Origin: Oscillospiraceae bacterium
GTDB taxonomy: Bacteria; Bacillota; Clostridia; Oscillospirales; Oscillospiraceae
Direction of reading: 5' to 3'
NCBI GenBank assembly: GCA_017552325.1
Contig: JAFZQE010000022.1
Span: forward strand, 1 to 47,171
Length of the DNA: 47,171 nt
Below, in pieces: positions 46,484 through 47,171 of the stretch (positions are counted from its first letter, which is position 1; each line of letters begins with the position of its first letter). The position numbers and the translations under genes were made by a program. The notes below the pieces were generated by a model. It was given only the letters and a program-made list of their open reading frames with translations, was not told the origin of the DNA and ran no database searches.

Positions 46484-46682
46484 GCTCCCCTAACAGGGGA
46501 AGATTCCCCCGGCGGGGGAAATGTCCGCGAAGCGGACAAAAGGGGGGGGCGGACGCTGTCGGCGAAGCTGACTGGGGGATTCATTGTAACGAAGGTTTTT
46601 GAATCCCTCCACCGCGCAAACGCGGTCCCCCTCCCTTTAGACAAGGGAGGCTTGTTCGGGCGGGGCAAGCCCCGCCCCTACA
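46484..46682. repeat. Dispersed intergenic repeat (GC-rich hairpin element)
   Basis: Inverted repeats in series: CCCCTAACAGGGG (46488-46500), TTCCCCCGGCGGGGGAA (46504-46520), TGTCCGCGAAGCGGACA (46522-46538), GACCGCG-type AACGCGG, CCCTCCCTTTAGACAAGGGAGG, and GGGGCAAGCCCC within GGGCGGGGCAAGCCCCGCCC (about 46657-46676). The last motif and 'GTCGGCGAAGCTGAC' are, from memory, very common intergenic repeats in Oscillospirales genomes. No gene is present here. Confidence 0.7.
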
Positions 46683-46704
46683 TTCCAAACTCTGAATTCC
46701 GCAT

Positions 46705-47171
46705 TCACCTGACGCTGAGCTCGCCGTTTTCCGCGTCGACGGTCAGAGTCGTCCCGGCGGCGAGGTCGCCGGAGAGGATGCGCCGTGCCAGCAGGGTTTC
46801 GACGCTGCTCTGCAGGGTGCGCCGCAGCGGGCGCGCACCGTAGAGCGGGTCGTAGCCGCGCTCGATGATGAGCGCCTTCGCCGCGTCGGTGAGCGCCAGC
46901 TTCAGCGAGCGCTCGGCCAGCCGCTTCTGCAGGCCGGTCAGCATGATGTCGATGATGCCGGAGAGGTTCTCCTTCGTCAGCGGGCGGAAGAGGATCGTTT
47001 CGTCCAGGCGGTTCAGGAATTCCGGACGGAAGGCGCGGTGCAGCTCGCGCTGCACGGCCTCGCGTGCCGATTCGCTGATCTCGCCCCGGTCGTCGATGCC
47101 GTCGAGCAGGTACTGGCTGCCGAGGTTCGAGGTCAGGATGATGATCGTGTTCTTGAAGTCGACGGTGCGGC
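46705..47171 (-). CDS. clpB: ClpB-type AAA+ chaperone (C-terminal part)
   Basis: The last ~155 residues are visible; the gene continues past the right edge. The segment has RTVDFKNTIIILTSNLGSQY (second AAA+ domain strand and sensor), FRPEFLNRLDETILFRPL and GYDPLYGARPLRRTLQSSVE, ending in a short beta-strand tail. This is the D2 C-terminal region of Hsp100 proteins; the 'TSNLGSQYLLDG' wording and absence of a ClpC/ClpX-type IGF loop in the visible part favour ClpB, the disaggregase that works with DnaK. ClpC or ClpE is the alternative. Confidence 0.88.
   Translation of the reverse strand, partial: RTVDFKNTIIILTSNLGSQYLLDGIDDRGEISESAREAVQRELHRAFRPEFLNRLDETILFRPLTKENLSGIIDIMLTGLQKRLAERSLKLALTDAAKALIIERGYDPLYGARPLRRTLQSSVETLLARRILSGDLAAGTTLTVDAENGELSVR

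Overview
This window looks like a chromosomal segment of a high-GC, low-mobility Firmicute of class Clostridia, most likely a gut Oscillospirales/Oscillospiraceae-type bacterium. The evidence is the rpmH-rnpA-yidD-yidC-jag operon, the rpsF-ssb-rpsR operon with a zinc-type S18, strong AGGAGG ribosome binding sites, TTGACA-N17-TATAAT promoters, BspA-type leucine-rich repeats, a YtvI-like protein, and a divergent FolD and fluoride-type CLC of the kind seen in this group. No phage, transposase, tRNA, rRNA or CRISPR was recognised. All taxonomic and functional statements come from reading motifs, not from searches.

Layout. 1-258: 5' end of a YtvI-like permease gene (minus). 542-754: small DUF378 membrane protein. 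1020-4332 (minus): a four-gene surface-glycan type operon (phosphodiester glycosidase, anchored unknown, GT2 glycosyltransferase, GtrA flippase-like). 4529-4942 (minus): small P-loop protein. 5156-11736: two tandem paralogous secreted caspase-like proteins with immunoglobulin-like repeats, one ending in BspA-like LRRs, the other carrying a second caspase domain. 11822-14574: VanY-type carboxypeptidase, an MBL-fold hydrolase and an atypical FolD. 14776-18175: an SPFH / zinc-ribbon / TPM cassette resembling the B. subtilis ydjI-ydjG-ydjH genes without pspA. 18229-20196 (minus): lipoprotein and a short aspartokinase. 20466-21719: a CLC of the fluoride-exporter type. 22060-25426: rpmH, rnpA, yidD, yidC, jag, then acpP. 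25554-27281: HerA-type ATPase (DUF853). 27693-28730: S66 peptidase. 28828-31211 (minus): YibE/F, GyrI-like and GNAT genes. 31547-42595: an 11-kb gene for a 3,682-residue secreted, wall-anchored mosaic protein with an embedded PHP/CehA-like metallohydrolase. 42944-44014 (minus): lipoprotein. 44227-45075: FRG-domain protein. 45356-46419: rpsF-ssb-rpsR. 46705-47171: 3' end of clpB (minus).

The main themes are (i) large modular extracellular proteins (caspase-like, VanY, giant PHP protein, lipoproteins) and (ii) an unusual density of small structured intergenic repeats. These include a five-hairpin element present twice in opposite orientation (771-979 and 42672-42880), a six-hairpin array bounded by 9-bp inverted repeats (12807-13012), a second structured element (27287-27624), a heptanucleotide GTGCNTA tandem repeat at three sites, a 170-bp insertion flanked by 21-bp direct repeats at the end of the FRG gene, and a dispersed repeat before clpB. 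The best candidates for something undescribed are the twin caspase/Ig proteins and these hairpin elements.
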